Assembly (NCBI RefSeq): GCF_014196205.1
Contig: NZ_JACIDE010000015.1
Span: 1-64,000, forward strand
Origin: Anoxybacteroides voinovskiense
Lineage (GTDB): Bacteria; Bacillota; Bacilli; Bacillales; Anoxybacillaceae
Length of the DNA stretch: 64,000 bases
Direction of reading: 5' to 3'
Shown here: positions 55,288 through 64,000 of the stretch, in pieces
Layout: every line of letters starts with the position of its first letter
Numbering within the stretch: the stretch's first letter is position 1
Notes under the pieces: generated by a model
What the model saw: the letters and a program-made list of their open reading frames with translations, nothing else
The model's database searches: none
What the model was told of the DNA's origin: nothing
Position numbers and translations under genes: made by a program

Positions 55288-56058
55288 GTCGAAAAATAAG
55301 CAATGGTACGTCGCGCAAATAGCTCCGTCTTCGGAAAAGCGCTGCTCGTATTCGCGCACTAATGTTTTAAACACGGACGGGCGCTGGCAATAGCGACCGG
55401 TTGTGCTATTTGTCGCCCCGATATGGCGAAGCGATAAGAAAAAGTCGCGGACGGACGGGAAGCGCTCGACGATAAACGTTTCGCTGCCAAAAACAAGCGC
55501 ATTCGTCGCCCGCTCACAACAAGCAAGCCACTCGACAAGCGTCGGAAACGACGGACCGATGCGAACGGCGTCCGTGATGTGGTGTTCGTTTAGCGCCGCT
55601 TGAAACGATGCGTGCAATTCATAAAACGTGCGGGCGCCAAACGTCGAAAAAAGCAGCTGTCCGCCTGCATTTAAAGAAGAAAAAAGCCGTGCCATCGTCC
55701 GCTCTGCTTCATTGAACCATTGAAACGTCGCATTAGAAATAATCAAGTCGTATCGCTCTGTCAGTTCCATCGTTTCCATATCGGCACATTGCCAAACGAT
55801 ACCGTCCCCAAGGCGCGCTTTCGCTACCGCAATCATTCCCTCGGCAATATCGACCGCCGTGATATGAGCGTTTGGAAATGTGCGGCGCAGTTTTTCCGTT
55901 AAATGCCCGGTACCGCACCCAATTTCCAGAATCGTTTTTGGTGAAACAGCAATTCGGCGCATGAGTTCATCCGCCATCGTTTTTTGTACGCTCGCAAACC
56001 GGTCGTACGTACTCGCCCGCTCGCTAAACCGTTTTTGCACGAGTTGTTTGTCAATCAT
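55276..56058 (-). CDS. bioC: Malonyl-ACP O-methyltransferase BioC
   Basis: 260 residues starting [20 protein letters not shown] behind GGGGAGGTGAAA. SAM-binding motif I ILEIGCGTGHLTEKL, then ITAVDIAEGMIAVAK and YDLIISNATFQWFNE, the BioC-type pattern. BioC methylates malonyl-ACP so that fatty-acid synthase can build pimeloyl-ACP methyl ester for biotin. It overlaps the hydrolase gene by 8 bp. Confidence 0.9.
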   Translation of the reverse strand: MIDKQLVQKRFSERASTYDRFASVQKTMADELMRRIAVSPKTILEIGCGTGHLTEKLRRTFPNAHITAVDIAEGMIAVAKARLGDGIVWQCADMETMELTERYDLIISNATFQWFNEAERTMARLFSSLNAGGQLLFSTFGARTFYELHASFQAALNEHHITDAVRIGPSFPTLVEWLACCERATNALVFGSETFIVERFPSVRDFFLSLRHIGATNSTTGRYCQRPSVFKTLVREYEQRFSEDGAICATYHCLFFDITR

Positions 56059-56740
56059 CGATTTCACCTCCCCATGTTCGAATGGAATAGGCGCATTCGC
56101 TCGTTTTTGTCCAAAACGGCACATGCCCGATATTTGCTAATATCTCTAGCTTAGCATTCGGTACACGTTCAGCGAGATAGCGCGCGGCTTCTGGTGGGCA
56201 AATCGTATCACTTTCCCCATGCAAAAGAAGCACTGGCATATGAAGCTCTGAAAGCAACGGACGCGCATCGGCAGTTAATAAATAGTCTAAGCCAATCGCT
56301 AATTCTTCTACGCGGCCGCGATGCATAAACAAAGAAATGTCGCCCGTTTCTCCTTCCGCCCATAACGACGCGCCAAACGATGCAAGCGTTTCTTCTGGAT
56401 GTTTTTGTAGCTGCTTTTTCATCCGCTCGACGATGCGCGGATGCCAGCCGGACGGGTAATCATCATCCGTCACAAACCGGCTCGTGCCGCCGATCAGTAC
56501 AAGCCCAGTGACGCGCTCAGGAAATGCATGCGCCATTTCTAAGGCAACTAGCGCCCCGAGCGACCAACCGATAAGAAGCGATGGAGAAGTAAGCGCCTGT
56601 TCCGCTCGCTTGCGAAAGCAATCGACCGACTGTATCCGTTCCCATTCGACGACCGTATAAGAAGAAGGCGAAAGCTCCTTAATAAGCGGGGCAAACACAT
56701 CCCCTTTCATCCCCCAGCCTGGAAGGAAAACAGTATTCAT
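56051..56740 (-). CDS. bioH: BioH-like pimeloyl-ACP methyl ester esterase
   Basis: 229 residues starting [16 protein letters not shown]. Alpha/beta hydrolase with nucleophile GWSLG ([19 protein letters not shown]), acid in [15 protein letters not shown] and histidine in [11 protein letters not shown]. Between bioF and bioC, its job is to remove the methyl group from pimeloyl-ACP methyl ester. The symbol rests on context plus fold; sequence divergence from E. coli BioH is expected. Confidence 0.8.
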   Translation of the reverse strand: MNTVFLPGWGMKGDVFAPLIKELSPSSYTVVEWERIQSVDCFRKRAEQALTSPSLLIGWSLGALVALEMAHAFPERVTGLVLIGGTSRFVTDDDYPSGWHPRIVERMKKQLQKHPEETLASFGASLWAEGETGDISLFMHRGRVEELAIGLDYLLTADARPLLSELHMPVLLLHGESDTICPPEAARYLAERVPNAKLEILANIGHVPFWTKTSECAYSIRTWGGEIDD

Positions 56741-57906
56741 GAAATCACCTTCATTTCTTTTCCGACTTCTGCAATTTCCACAAGCGCCCAATCAAGCTGC
56801 TCTTTCGTCATCGTCGCCATGAGCGAAAAGCGAATGCGCGCTGTGCCTTCTGGAACCGTCGGCGGACGAATCGCCACCGCAGCAATCCCGCGTTCTTGCA
56901 AGCGGCGGCTAAATTGCACCGCCCGGTCGTTCTCGCCGACGATAACCGGCACGATTTGCGTGATACTTGGTCCGGTATCAAACCCGAGCGCTTGCAGGCG
57001 CGTGCGGAAATAAACGCTTAATTCGTGAAGCTGCCGACGCCGGTCGTGCGCTTCTTGAACAACAGCTACCGCCGCACAAATCGCCCCGAGCGCCGCTGGC
57101 GGAAGCGCAGTCGTAAAAATGAATGAACGCATATGGTTAATGAGATAGTCGATGAGCACTTTTTTTCCTGCCACATACGCCCCAAACGCCCCGAGCGCTT
57201 TACTAAACGTGCCCATATGAATATCGACTTGCTCCGCGATGTTTAGATGATGAACAAGCCCTTCGCCTTTTTCGCCATACACACCGCTTGCGTGCGCTTC
57301 GTCAACGACAAGTAGCGCCCCGTACGTTTCTTTTAGACGGACAAGCTCTGCTAGCGGCGCAATATCGCCATCCATGCTAAAAACCGTATCAGTAACAATG
57401 ATTTTTCGTTTTTGCTTATCCGTTTTTTGCAACAGCGCTTCTAAATGATCGATGTCGTTATGGCGATACCGTTTTACTTCGGCGCGGCTTAAAATCGCTC
57501 CATCGACGATGCTCGCATGGTTCCATTTATCGCTGAAAATGACCGTATCCCGTCCCGCGATTGCGGAAAGAATACCAACGTTCGCCGTATAGCCGCTATT
57601 GACGATAAGCGCCGCTTCGCTTCCTTTCCATTCGGCTAGTGCGGCTTCTGCTTCCGTATATAGCGAAAAGTTGCCGACAATTAACCGCGAGGCAGTCGCT
57701 CCAGCTCCATACGTTCTCGCTGCACGAATGCTTGCTTCGATGAGACGTTCATCGTTTGCTAGCCCTAAATAATTGTTAGACGCTAAGTTAAATAGCTTTT
57801 TCCCATCTAGCCAAACGAAACAGCCGTCCGAATCCGCCTCGTAAAGCTTCCGTTGTTGTGCTTTTTCGGCTAATTCGTCTAGCTGTGCGTGAAAGTCATG
57901 CCACAA
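56737..57906 (-). CDS. bioF: 8-amino-7-oxononanoate synthase BioF
   Basis: 389 residues with a TTG start (WHDFHAQ) behind GGGGGAGAGGG. Fold-type I PLP enzyme: [36 protein letters not shown] and the PLP lysine in [12 protein letters not shown]. It condenses pimeloyl-ACP with alanine, the first ring-building step of biotin. It is first in the operon, below the BirA-like operator, and overlaps bioH by 4 bp. Other biotin genes (bioA, D, B) are not in this window. Confidence 0.93.
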   Translation of the reverse strand: MWHDFHAQLDELAEKAQQRKLYEADSDGCFVWLDGKKLFNLASNNYLGLANDERLIEASIRAARTYGAGATASRLIVGNFSLYTEAEAALAEWKGSEAALIVNSGYTANVGILSAIAGRDTVIFSDKWNHASIVDGAILSRAEVKRYRHNDIDHLEALLQKTDKQKRKIIVTDTVFSMDGDIAPLAELVRLKETYGALLVVDEAHASGVYGEKGEGLVHHLNIAEQVDIHMGTFSKALGAFGAYVAGKKVLIDYLINHMRSFIFTTALPPAALGAICAAVAVVQEAHDRRRQLHELSVYFRTRLQALGFDTGPSITQIVPVIVGENDRAVQFSRRLQERGIAAVAIRPPTVPEGTARIRFSLMATMTKEQLDWALVEIAEVGKEMKVIS

Positions 57907-57921
57907 ACACCCTCTCCCCCT

Positions 57922-57954
57922 TTTGTTAACCGATTATAATAAAAAGTTTACAAA
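57922..57954 (-). promoter_or_regulatory. BirA-like operator overlapping the bioF promoter
   Basis: TTTGTTAAC and GTTTACAAA (8 of 9 bases palindromic) are separated by 15 bp enclosing the minus-strand TATAAT. This matches the BirA box layout (TTGTTAAC - spacer - GTTAACAA) and predicts repression of bioFHC by biotinyl-BirA. Confidence 0.75.
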
Positions 57955-58135
57955 TATCGTATCATAGACCGTTTCCCGCAACAATGGTTTTTTCAAATTC
58001 CATGTTTGGAGTGAGCGGTTTGTCCATACCGTTAGTCGCTACGTTGCATTTATTACTATGAAGGTAGCGTCAAAAAATCTATGAAAAATAATCACGAGCT
58101 GCCTTTTGAAGGAAAATGGAGGAAAGGAGGGGAAG

Positions 58136-58417
58136 ATGATGAATTTTATCCACGAAGCTCGCCACTTAGTGGGACATACGGTGAGAGTCATTACGGTACA
58201 CGGAACGTTCACGGGTACGCTATTGTCCGTCGGCAACGATTTTCTTGTGATGAGAGTGCGAATTGGCGGAAGATTGCGGCGTTTGCTCATCCGTTTAGCA
58301 CTCATTATCGCCTTATTCCGTTTTTTCGGTTCTTTTTCCACTGGATACGAACGCTCACCGCACGCTTCTAACGATGACGACGATTTTCTTGAACAATATT
58401 TGCTTGACGACGAGTAA
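58136..58417 (+). CDS. Small DUF2642-like protein
   Basis: About 93 residues (MMNFIHEARHLVGHTVRVIT; VHGTFTGTLLSVGNDFLVMR) with a short Sm-like beta barrel followed by a hydrophobic stretch (LLIRLALIIALFRFF) and an acidic tail DDDDFLEQYLLDDE. The double ATG follows GGAGGGG. Similar small proteins are found in spore formers and are often sporulation-linked; that role here is inference. Confidence 0.6.
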   Translation: MMNFIHEARHLVGHTVRVITVHGTFTGTLLSVGNDFLVMRVRIGGRLRRLLIRLALIIALFRFFGSFSTGYERSPHASNDDDDFLEQYLLDDE

Positions 58418-58547
58418 CGAAGAAAAGCGCCCGCCTATCGGCGAAGATCACACAAGCCCCACCGAGGAGGAAACGCCTCAAGCCGATGGCGCTTGGAGCG
58501 AGACAGCGCTCCACCTAATCGTAAAATGTTTTTCTTACCTTTCTCGA

Positions 58548-58578
58548 AAGCCCGCTTCTTACATAGGCGGGCTTTTGG
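58548..58578 (+). terminator. Terminator upstream of the CBO0543 gene
   Basis: AAGCCCGC / GCGGGCTT stem followed by TTGG; separates the two small plus-strand genes. Confidence 0.6.
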
Positions 58579-58620
58579 ACATTTTTGGGCATACTAAACA
58601 AAAACGAAGGAGGGAAAAGG

Positions 58621-59100
58621 ATGGATCGGCTCCTCTTATGGGCGTTACTCATCATCGGTGTCGTTTTGTTGATAGTTAGCTTTGTACGAAAACGGGCGTT
58701 AATCAAAGATTCGTTGCTCGTCTTTTTATTAAAGTCTTATTTTTCAACATTTTTTGGCGTCGTTGTCGTTGAAAAACATATGCTCGACTATCCCGTTCGG
58801 TTTTTCCCTAACTATTTCGATACGAGCATTTTATTTGAATATTTATTGTTTCCGGTCGTTTGCGTCTATTTTTACCAAACGACGTATCATTCCCGTTTTT
58901 GGGGAATCGTCTGGCAATGTTTTTTATACGCAGGCGCGATTACGATCCCAGAAATTTTCCTTGAAAAATATACCGATTTGATTGAATACCGTACGTGGAC
59001 ATGGTGGTATTCATTTTTCACGATTTTTTTCCTTTCGTTTTTCGTTCGCATGATTATGCTTGTTGTCAACAAAAAATTCGGCAACGGTAAAGGCAAATGA
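58621..59100 (+). CDS. CBO0543-family membrane protein
   Basis: 159 residues with four hydrophobic segments. The signature is near the C-terminus, IPEIFLEKYTDLIEYRTWTW followed by WYSFFT, as in the CBO0543 family of Bacillales/Clostridia. Function unknown, possibly sporulation-related. The ATG follows GGAGGG; the frame is open upstream without a site. Confidence 0.75.
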   Translation: MDRLLLWALLIIGVVLLIVSFVRKRALIKDSLLVFLLKSYFSTFFGVVVVEKHMLDYPVRFFPNYFDTSILFEYLLFPVVCVYFYQTTYHSRFWGIVWQCFLYAGAITIPEIFLEKYTDLIEYRTWTWWYSFFTIFFLSFFVRMIMLVVNKKFGNGKGK

Positions 59101-59141
59101 TGTATAATAAAAATCGAGAACTAGGAAAGGAGGGAAAGTTT

Positions 59142-59498
59142 ATGGAAAAAATTACGAACGAAATGATTTGGCAAGCGGTGAAAGAACTTGCGAACCAGCT
59201 GAGACGTCATTCCGAAGAAACAAACCGGCGCTTTGCGCAAATCGACCAACGCTTTGAGCAAATCGACGAGCAGTTTGCGCAAATCAATCAACGGTTCGAA
59301 CAAATCGACGAGCAGTTTGCACAAACGAAGCAGCAATTAGCGGAAGTGAAAGAGCAATTAGACGAGTTTGGGCAAAACATCGTGCAGATGGACAAGCAGC
59401 TTACCGATGTCGCCAACGGCCAAAAAATTCTCGTCGAAGAACTGTTTGACAACAAAAAAGAATTGAAGCGAGTCAAAACGGTGCTAAATATGTATTGA
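59142..59498 (+). CDS. Coiled-coil protein with 11-residue repeats
   Basis: 118 residues starting MEKITNEMIWQAVKELANQL behind GGAGGG. Residues about 28-65 repeat FAQIDQRFEQI / DEQFAQINQRF, an undecad pattern that forms a long helix, followed by heptads. No enzymatic motif. Similar proteins occur widely in Bacillaceae, often annotated only as coiled coil. Confidence 0.65.
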   Translation: MEKITNEMIWQAVKELANQLRRHSEETNRRFAQIDQRFEQIDEQFAQINQRFEQIDEQFAQTKQQLAEVKEQLDEFGQNIVQMDKQLTDVANGQKILVEELFDNKKELKRVKTVLNMY

Positions 59499-59589
59499 TT
59501 TCCCCGGCGCACATCGCCGCATGAATCTCCACTGGACAAAACACCACTTTTTCGCGCTTTGGGAAAGTTTTTTCACGACGGTTCTACTC

Positions 59590-59610
59590 CCCACCTTCGT
59601 TTAAGGTGGG
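59590..59610. terminator. Hairpin after the coiled-coil gene
   Basis: CCCACCTT-5-AAGGTGGG stem followed by CGTTCTTC. It may be a terminator, or the terminal hairpin of an IS200/IS605-type element of which nothing else is visible. Confidence 0.35.
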
Positions 59611-59626
59611 CGTTCTTCACATAAAA

Positions 59627-59663
59627 CGACCATGCACCTCCTCGCTTGCTAAGTGCACGGCCG
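59627..59663 (-). terminator. Terminator after doxX
   Basis: Hairpin with arms CGGCCGTGCAC and GTGCATGGTCG, then TTTTAT on the minus strand, 28 bp past the stop. Confidence 0.5.
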
Positions 59664-59690
59664 TTCGGGTGTTGCCGCTAAGCGCGGACG

Positions 59691-60215
59691 TTATGAAACT
59701 GGGGCAATATGTGGACGTGAACCTTTTCGTTTATTCCAAAATTGCTGCCAATATTTTCGGACGTATGGGAGAACCCAATGGTCAAGTCCGAATTTGCCCG
59801 CATTCGCGCCAGCGACAAGAAGGAAAACGGTCAATAATACCATTTGCGGGTTTGTACTTGTCGCACCAGAGAACATAAACGCAAAGTTCATGACAGCGCC
59901 CATCAGTGCAGAGAATGTTGTAAATACGCCAAGAATAAGTGCAATACCGACTAATGTTTCTCCCCACGGGACTAAGAAGTTGAAAAAGCCGACGTTTGGC
60001 AAAGCGACATGTTCGATAAAGGAAGCCCACCAGCTCTGTACCGCTGGATGTTCGCCGGATGCTTGCGAAAGCGCCCCTTTCAAAAAGCCTGTCGCATCAA
60101 ATCCACCGGTCAACTTATGCCATCCTGCAGTTACCCATTCATAACCGAGATACAAACGGAACAACGTTAAAACGGCAGCTGCACTCACATGTTCCCGCAA
60201 CCATTTTACTACCAT
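59691..60215 (-). CDS. DoxX-family membrane protein
   Basis: 174 residues with four membrane segments: VLTLFRLYLGYEWVTAGWHK, FFNFLVPWGETLVGIALILG, FTTFSALMGAVMNFAFMFSG and MVLLTVFLLVAGANAGKFG. The GE(T)LVGIALILG motif is typical of DoxX/DoxD-like proteins, linked to thiosulfate or redox metabolism in some species. The ATG follows GGGGAGATGG. Monocistronic; physiological role unknown. Confidence 0.8.
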   Translation of the reverse strand: MVVKWLREHVSAAAVLTLFRLYLGYEWVTAGWHKLTGGFDATGFLKGALSQASGEHPAVQSWWASFIEHVALPNVGFFNFLVPWGETLVGIALILGVFTTFSALMGAVMNFAFMFSGATSTNPQMVLLTVFLLVAGANAGKFGLDHWVLPYVRKYWQQFWNKRKGSRPHIAPVS

Positions 60216-60355
60216 GTTCCATCTCCCCTTTTGGTATATTTTTCTTACACTTATATCATACCACTTTTTGTTAAAAACGAAGCAGTGTTGTTCATCATTT
60301 CACATTTCTTTCAAAACATTGTGACAACCTAATGAACAAAACCGAAAAATCCCCC

Positions 60356-60384
60356 TTAACTTCTGCAAAAATATTTCTTATAAT
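60356..60384 (+). promoter_or_regulatory. SigA promoter of the diguanylate cyclase gene
   Basis: TTAACT - 17 nt - TATAAT; the -10 is perfect. It favours the downstream ATG at 60430, since transcription would begin at about the upstream ATG. Confidence 0.6.
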
Positions 60385-60429
60385 AGGAGAATGGATGTAG
60401 AATATTTCATCAGTAAAGGAAGAAGTAGG

Positions 60430-62763
60430 ATGCAAGTACTAGGAGAACCGATTCACGGTCTATATAAACAGTTGATCGATGCTTTGCCTGACGGAATGCT
60501 TCTTCATCGACATGGGCGGATTCTTTATATCAATGAAAAAGGGTGTGAACTGCTGCGCGCCAAATATAAAACCGATATCATCGGGAGACCGGTAAGCGAT
60601 TTTTTCCCAGACGAAGCGCTAATAAACGGTACGAAGACGGCGTTTCACGAACAGACGCTCATCACCGCTGATGGTACACCGATTGCCGTAGAAGCTGCTT
60701 CGATGAAAGTCACTTCCCAAGAAACGACGGTTATACACATTTTGTTTCGTCCACACCAAGATATTTACCACAAGCTAGTCAACCATTCTCCTGATGCGAT
60801 TATCGTCCATTGTGATGAAAAAATTGTATTAATCAATGATGCCGCACAGCAACTGTACGGGATTACGAATAAACAAGAAGTGATCGGAAAATCGATTTAT
60901 TCGTTTTTACATCCAGACGACCATGACGTCGTAAAAGGTTGCCTTGAACAAATGTCGCTGAACAAACAGCCGCTATTAGCCGTAAAGCAGCGACATATCG
61001 TCAACGGAAAAACGGTAGAAGTAGAATTGTCATGCGCGCCGTTTACGTTATATGGAAAAACAGCGTTCCAACTCATCGTCCGTGACATTACCGAGCGGCA
61101 ACAGCTCGAACAAACGCTGCAGCTGTACGCAAAAGTCATTGAACATACGAGCCAAGGCGTCATGATTACTGACCGTTATCACCGCATCCTGTTCGTCAAC
61201 GGCGCGTTTACGACCATCACCGGGTATGAAGCGCACGAAGCGATCGGGCAGACACCGAAAATTTTACGTTCTCATAAACACGACGAACATTTTTACGCCA
61301 ATATGCACCTGTTGCTTGAACAAACAGGGGAATGGCAAGGGGAGATTTGGAATAGACGAAAAGACGGTTCTATCTACCCACAACTTCTCCATATTAACGC
61401 GGTGAAAAATGAAGCGGGCGACGTAACGAGTTACGTGGCCATTTTCTCGGGCATCATCGAACAAAAAATGGTCGAAAGCGCTTTAAGGGAAAGCGAACAT
61501 CGCTATCGAAAACTAGTGGATTTATCTCCAGATGCGGTGATTGTCACACGGCACGGAGCGATTTTGTTCGCCAATCCAGCAGCGGCGAAAATGTTTCGTA
61601 TGCTTCATCGGAAACAGCTCATCGGGAAAAAGTTAAGCGAATTTGTCCATCCTGATGACCGAAAAGCGTTTCAAAAACATTTAGATCCATTAGCCTACCA
61701 TCCGCTGCATAGCTTTATGGAAGCGCGCATCGTCTACCCTGCCGGCACGACAACAATCGTTGAAGCGATTGCTGTTCCGATTATGTACCAAGGCGTGCCG
61801 TCTACGTTAGCGATTCTTCGCGACGTCACCGAGCGAAAACAAATGGAACAAACGTTGCGGCAAAATAGCGAGCAATACCGGTTTATTACCGAAAATTCCA
61901 CCGATATGATTATTAACGTGTCATTGGCCGGAAAAATTTTGTACGTATCCCCAGCATGTTATTACATGCTCGGCTATACGCAAGAAGAATTGCTTGAACG
62001 GTCGATTTTTGACTTCGTGCATCCGGAAGATAGGCATTCGATTGCTACTATGTCATTGAAAACATCCGACCCGGTCGATGTGTTAACGCTTTGCTTTCGC
62101 GTTCGCAAAAAAGACGGCTCGTTCGTTTGGCTCGAGATGACGGCGCGCAATTTGCGTAATAAAAAAAGCGTGCTTGCCGTTGCCCGCGATATTACAAAGC
62201 GAAAAGAAGCGGAAGAGCAGCTAAAAAAAGCGAACGACTTATTGCAGCGCATTTCGTCGCTTGATGGGCTGACGGGCATTTATAACCGGCGGACGTTCGA
62301 CGACTATTTAGCGCGGGAGTGGAGACTTGCCGCGCGGAACAAAACGCCGATTTCGCTCATTATGCTTGATATCGACTTTTTTAAATCGTTTAACGATACG
62401 TACGGCCACCAGCGCGGAGATGAATGTTTGCAACAAGTGGCAAAAACGTTAGAGCAAACGCTTAAGCGGCCGACCGACCTTGTCGCTCGTTACGGTGGAG
62501 AGGAATTTGCCGTGATCTTGCCTAATACAGATTTAAATGGTGCCTATACAGTCGCGGAACAATTGCGGAAAAATGTGGAAGAGCTCCACATCCCGCACGC
62601 TGGTTCCCTCATTAGCCGCTACGTCACGATTAGTTTAGGAGTGGCGACAATGAAACCGGCGCACGCTTCCGATGAGGTGAAGCAACTTATCGCGCTTGCC
62701 GATGAAGCATTATATAAAGCAAAACAAAACGGGCGGAACCGCGTCGGAACATCGTTTCGTTAA
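60430..62763 (+). CDS. Multi-PAS diguanylate cyclase
   Basis: 777 residues, no membrane segment. Five PAS units lie at about 10-110, 120-230, 235-350, 360-470 and 485-600 (PDGMLLHRHGRILYIN; SPDAIIVHCDEKIVLIN; GVMITDRYHRILFVNGAF; SPDAVIVTRHGAILFANPA; IINVSLAGKILYVSPA). A GGDEF domain follows from about 610: LDGLTGIYNRRTFDDYL, active site YGGEEFAVILP and an RxxD inhibition site (RPTD) five residues ahead. It should make c-di-GMP with product feedback. The start ATG follows AAAGGAAG; an earlier in-frame ATG coincides with the predicted transcript start. Confidence 0.9.
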   Translation: MQVLGEPIHGLYKQLIDALPDGMLLHRHGRILYINEKGCELLRAKYKTDIIGRPVSDFFPDEALINGTKTAFHEQTLITADGTPIAVEAASMKVTSQETTVIHILFRPHQDIYHKLVNHSPDAIIVHCDEKIVLINDAAQQLYGITNKQEVIGKSIYSFLHPDDHDVVKGCLEQMSLNKQPLLAVKQRHIVNGKTVEVELSCAPFTLYGKTAFQLIVRDITERQQLEQTLQLYAKVIEHTSQGVMITDRYHRILFVNGAFTTITGYEAHEAIGQTPKILRSHKHDEHFYANMHLLLEQTGEWQGEIWNRRKDGSIYPQLLHINAVKNEAGDVTSYVAIFSGIIEQKMVESALRESEHRYRKLVDLSPDAVIVTRHGAILFANPAAAKMFRMLHRKQLIGKKLSEFVHPDDRKAFQKHLDPLAYHPLHSFMEARIVYPAGTTTIVEAIAVPIMYQGVPSTLAILRDVTERKQMEQTLRQNSEQYRFITENSTDMIINVSLAGKILYVSPACYYMLGYTQEELLERSIFDFVHPEDRHSIATMSLKTSDPVDVLTLCFRVRKKDGSFVWLEMTARNLRNKKSVLAVARDITKRKEAEEQLKKANDLLQRISSLDGLTGIYNRRTFDDYLAREWRLAARNKTPISLIMLDIDFFKSFNDTYGHQRGDECLQQVAKTLEQTLKRPTDLVARYGGEEFAVILPNTDLNGAYTVAEQLRKNVEELHIPHAGSLISRYVTISLGVATMKPAHASDEVKQLIALADEALYKAKQNGRNRVGTSFR

Positions 62764-62765
62764 TC

Positions 62766-62789
62766 GCCGGCAATCTGCCGGCTTTTTTT
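62766..62789 (+). terminator. Terminator after the diguanylate cyclase
   Basis: GCCGGCA-ATC-TGCCGGC followed by seven T residues. Confidence 0.9.
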
Positions 62790-62873
62790 GCGCTATCCAT
62801 TTTTTAACTTTTAGAATATTGCTATAATGAAATTTTTATGGGAAAATAAAGAAGATGCTAGAAAGAATAGAAG

Positions 62874-63239
62874 GTGGAACGGTTGAATGAGCGGAAAAGG
62901 AAAGTAGAAACGTGCGCTTCATCCAGTCTTTGCCCGAAATTTGAAGCGGCGATGCAATTGCTTAGCAAACGTTGGGTTGGACTGATTATTAGTCAATTGT
63001 TAGAAGGAAAACGGCGGTTCTCGGAAATTGAATCCTCGTTGCCGATTAGCGGAAAATTATTGTCGGAACGATTGAAGGAGTTAGAAGAAGCAGGCATTGT
63101 CGAACGCAATGTCTATCCGGAAACGCCGGTGCGGATTGAATATGTACTAACGGAAAAAGGAAAAGCGCTAGAGCCAGTGATGGAAGCGATTGAGCGCTGG
63201 GCGCAAATGTGGGAACCTAACAAAGACGGAAGCTCATAG
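62874..63239 (+). CDS. HxlR-family winged-helix regulator
   Basis: 121 residues. HxlR pattern: CPKFEAAMQLLSKRWVGLII, RRFSEIESSLPISGKLLSER and LKELEEAGIVERNVYPETPV. Two cysteines near the N-terminus (CASSSLCPKF) could act as a redox switch, as in YodB/HypR. The start is GTG as given, or TTG three codons later, which is better placed behind AAGGTGG. A TATAAT lies about 45 bp upstream. Target genes are unknown; the aminopeptidase gene follows. Confidence 0.85.
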   Translation: MERLNERKRKVETCASSSLCPKFEAAMQLLSKRWVGLIISQLLEGKRRFSEIESSLPISGKLLSERLKELEEAGIVERNVYPETPVRIEYVLTEKGKALEPVMEAIERWAQMWEPNKDGSS

Positions 63240-63321
63240 GCAGTGACCCGTTAACTAAAAAATGGAGAACAAGGCTTCTTTCACAAAATTGACATTGTGA
63301 TAACATAAAGGGGGAAAAAGA

Positions 63322-64000
63322 ATGACATTGGAACAAAAACTTGAACAATATGCGGCATTAGCTGTCCATACAGGCGTGAACATCCAACAAGGGCAAACGC
63401 TTGTCGTAAAAACGCCACTCGAAGCAGCACCGCTTGTTCGTAAAATCGCAAAAAAAGCGTACGAAGCAGGCGCAAAGCACGTGTATGTCGAGTGGGAAGA
63501 CGAAGAGCTGTCATATATTAAATACATGCACGCACCGGAAGAAGCTTTTTCGGAATATCCAACGTGGCGCGCGCAAGGAATGGAGCAGCTGGCACAAGAA
63601 GGGGCAGCGTTTTTATCGATTTATTCGCCAAACCCTGACTTATTGAAAGACGTGGATCCGAAACGGATTGCGACGTTTGCGAAAACATCATCGGAAGCGT
63701 TGCGAAATTACCGCAGTGCACTAATGGCAGATGAAAACTGCTGGTCAGTTATTTCGGTGCCGACGCCGGCATGGGCGAAAAAAATTTTCCCGCATCTGTC
63801 GGAGCAAGAAGCGGTCGATAAGTTATGGGACGTTATTTTTGCCGTTACACGCGTCCATGAAGAAGATCCGATCCAAGCATGGGAAGAGCATAATAAACGG
63901 CTAGCAAAAGTGATAGAGTATTTGAATGAGAAACAATATAAGCAATTAATTTATGAAGCACCAGGAACGAATGTAACGATCGAGCTTGTCGAAAACCATG
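63322..64000 (+). CDS. M29-family thermophilic aminopeptidase, 5' part
   Basis: The first 226 residues of an AmpS/AmpT-like metallopeptidase: MTLEQKLEQYAALAVHTGVN, QGQTLVVKTPLEAAPLVRKI and YEAGAKHVYVEWEDEEL. The family has about 410 residues; the metal ligands lie in the missing half. The ATG follows AAAGGGGG. The gene is cut by the window edge. Confidence 0.92.
   Translation, partial: MTLEQKLEQYAALAVHTGVNIQQGQTLVVKTPLEAAPLVRKIAKKAYEAGAKHVYVEWEDEELSYIKYMHAPEEAFSEYPTWRAQGMEQLAQEGAAFLSIYSPNPDLLKDVDPKRIATFAKTSSEALRNYRSALMADENCWSVISVPTPAWAKKIFPHLSEQEAVDKLWDVIFAVTRVHEEDPIQAWEEHNKRLAKVIEYLNEKQYKQLIYEAPGTNVTIELVENH

Noticed and set aside
59220-59340. Short tandem repeats suggesting a CRISPR-like array
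   Set aside because: They encode an 11-residue coiled-coil repeat in a translated gene; no spacers.

Overview
The window looks like a chromosomal segment of a moderately thermophilic, spore-forming Bacillaceae (Anoxybacillus/Geobacillus type). This rests on a GerA-type germination operon, strong AGGAGG-like ribosome sites with frequent TTG/GTG starts, a bioF-bioH-bioC operon behind a BirA-like operator, a CBO0543-family protein, an M29 aminopeptidase and Geobacillus-type insertion sequences. I ran no database search; family calls come from motif recognition.

The first 48 kb is a dense defence island, nearly all on the minus strand. From 0.1 to 18.3 kb, two direct ~340-bp copies of a truncated Rpn-family gene bracket the following: an orphan HicB antitoxin, a GmrSD-like DUF262/DUF1524 protein, a module of a PC4-like protein, a UvrD-like helicase, an AddB-like protein and an AddA-like helicase, a ~1640-residue SF1 helicase fused to a Vsr-like nuclease, and an ImmA/IrrE-DUF4411 (PIN) pair. 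From 18.7 to 25.1 kb is a four-gene Zorya-type operon (zorA-B-C-D). From 25.7 to 32.3 kb is a Sau3AI-like restriction-modification system whose nuclease and C5 methyltransferase are divergent and separated by ~4 kb of decayed insertion sequences.

From 32.7 to 36.4 kb lies an IS66 element with 8-bp target duplication. It sits inside a truncated second copy of a helicase tail, followed by an IS630 remnant. From 36.4 to 42.7 kb is an operon of a GHKL (MORC/HSP90-like) ATPase, an unrecognised protein, a DUF6339-like protein and a Z1-domain SF2 ATPase. This is the best candidate for a poorly described system. From 43.4 to 48.3 kb are a methyltransferase-specificity (M-S) fusion with palindromic operator-like sites, a PLD-SF2 helicase and a MazG-like protein.

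From 48.4 kb the content becomes ordinary chromosome: a frameshifted DnaD-like gene, a small membrane protein, a SEC-C protein, a Fic remnant, the germination operon (B-A-C order), biotin genes, small hypothetical proteins, DoxX, a five-PAS diguanylate cyclase, an HxlR regulator and the start of an M29 aminopeptidase. The island shows repeated gene mosaics (Rpn, helicase tail, a 54-bp fragment of a small gene, two IS66 tnpB copies), consistent with repeated insertion and recombination.
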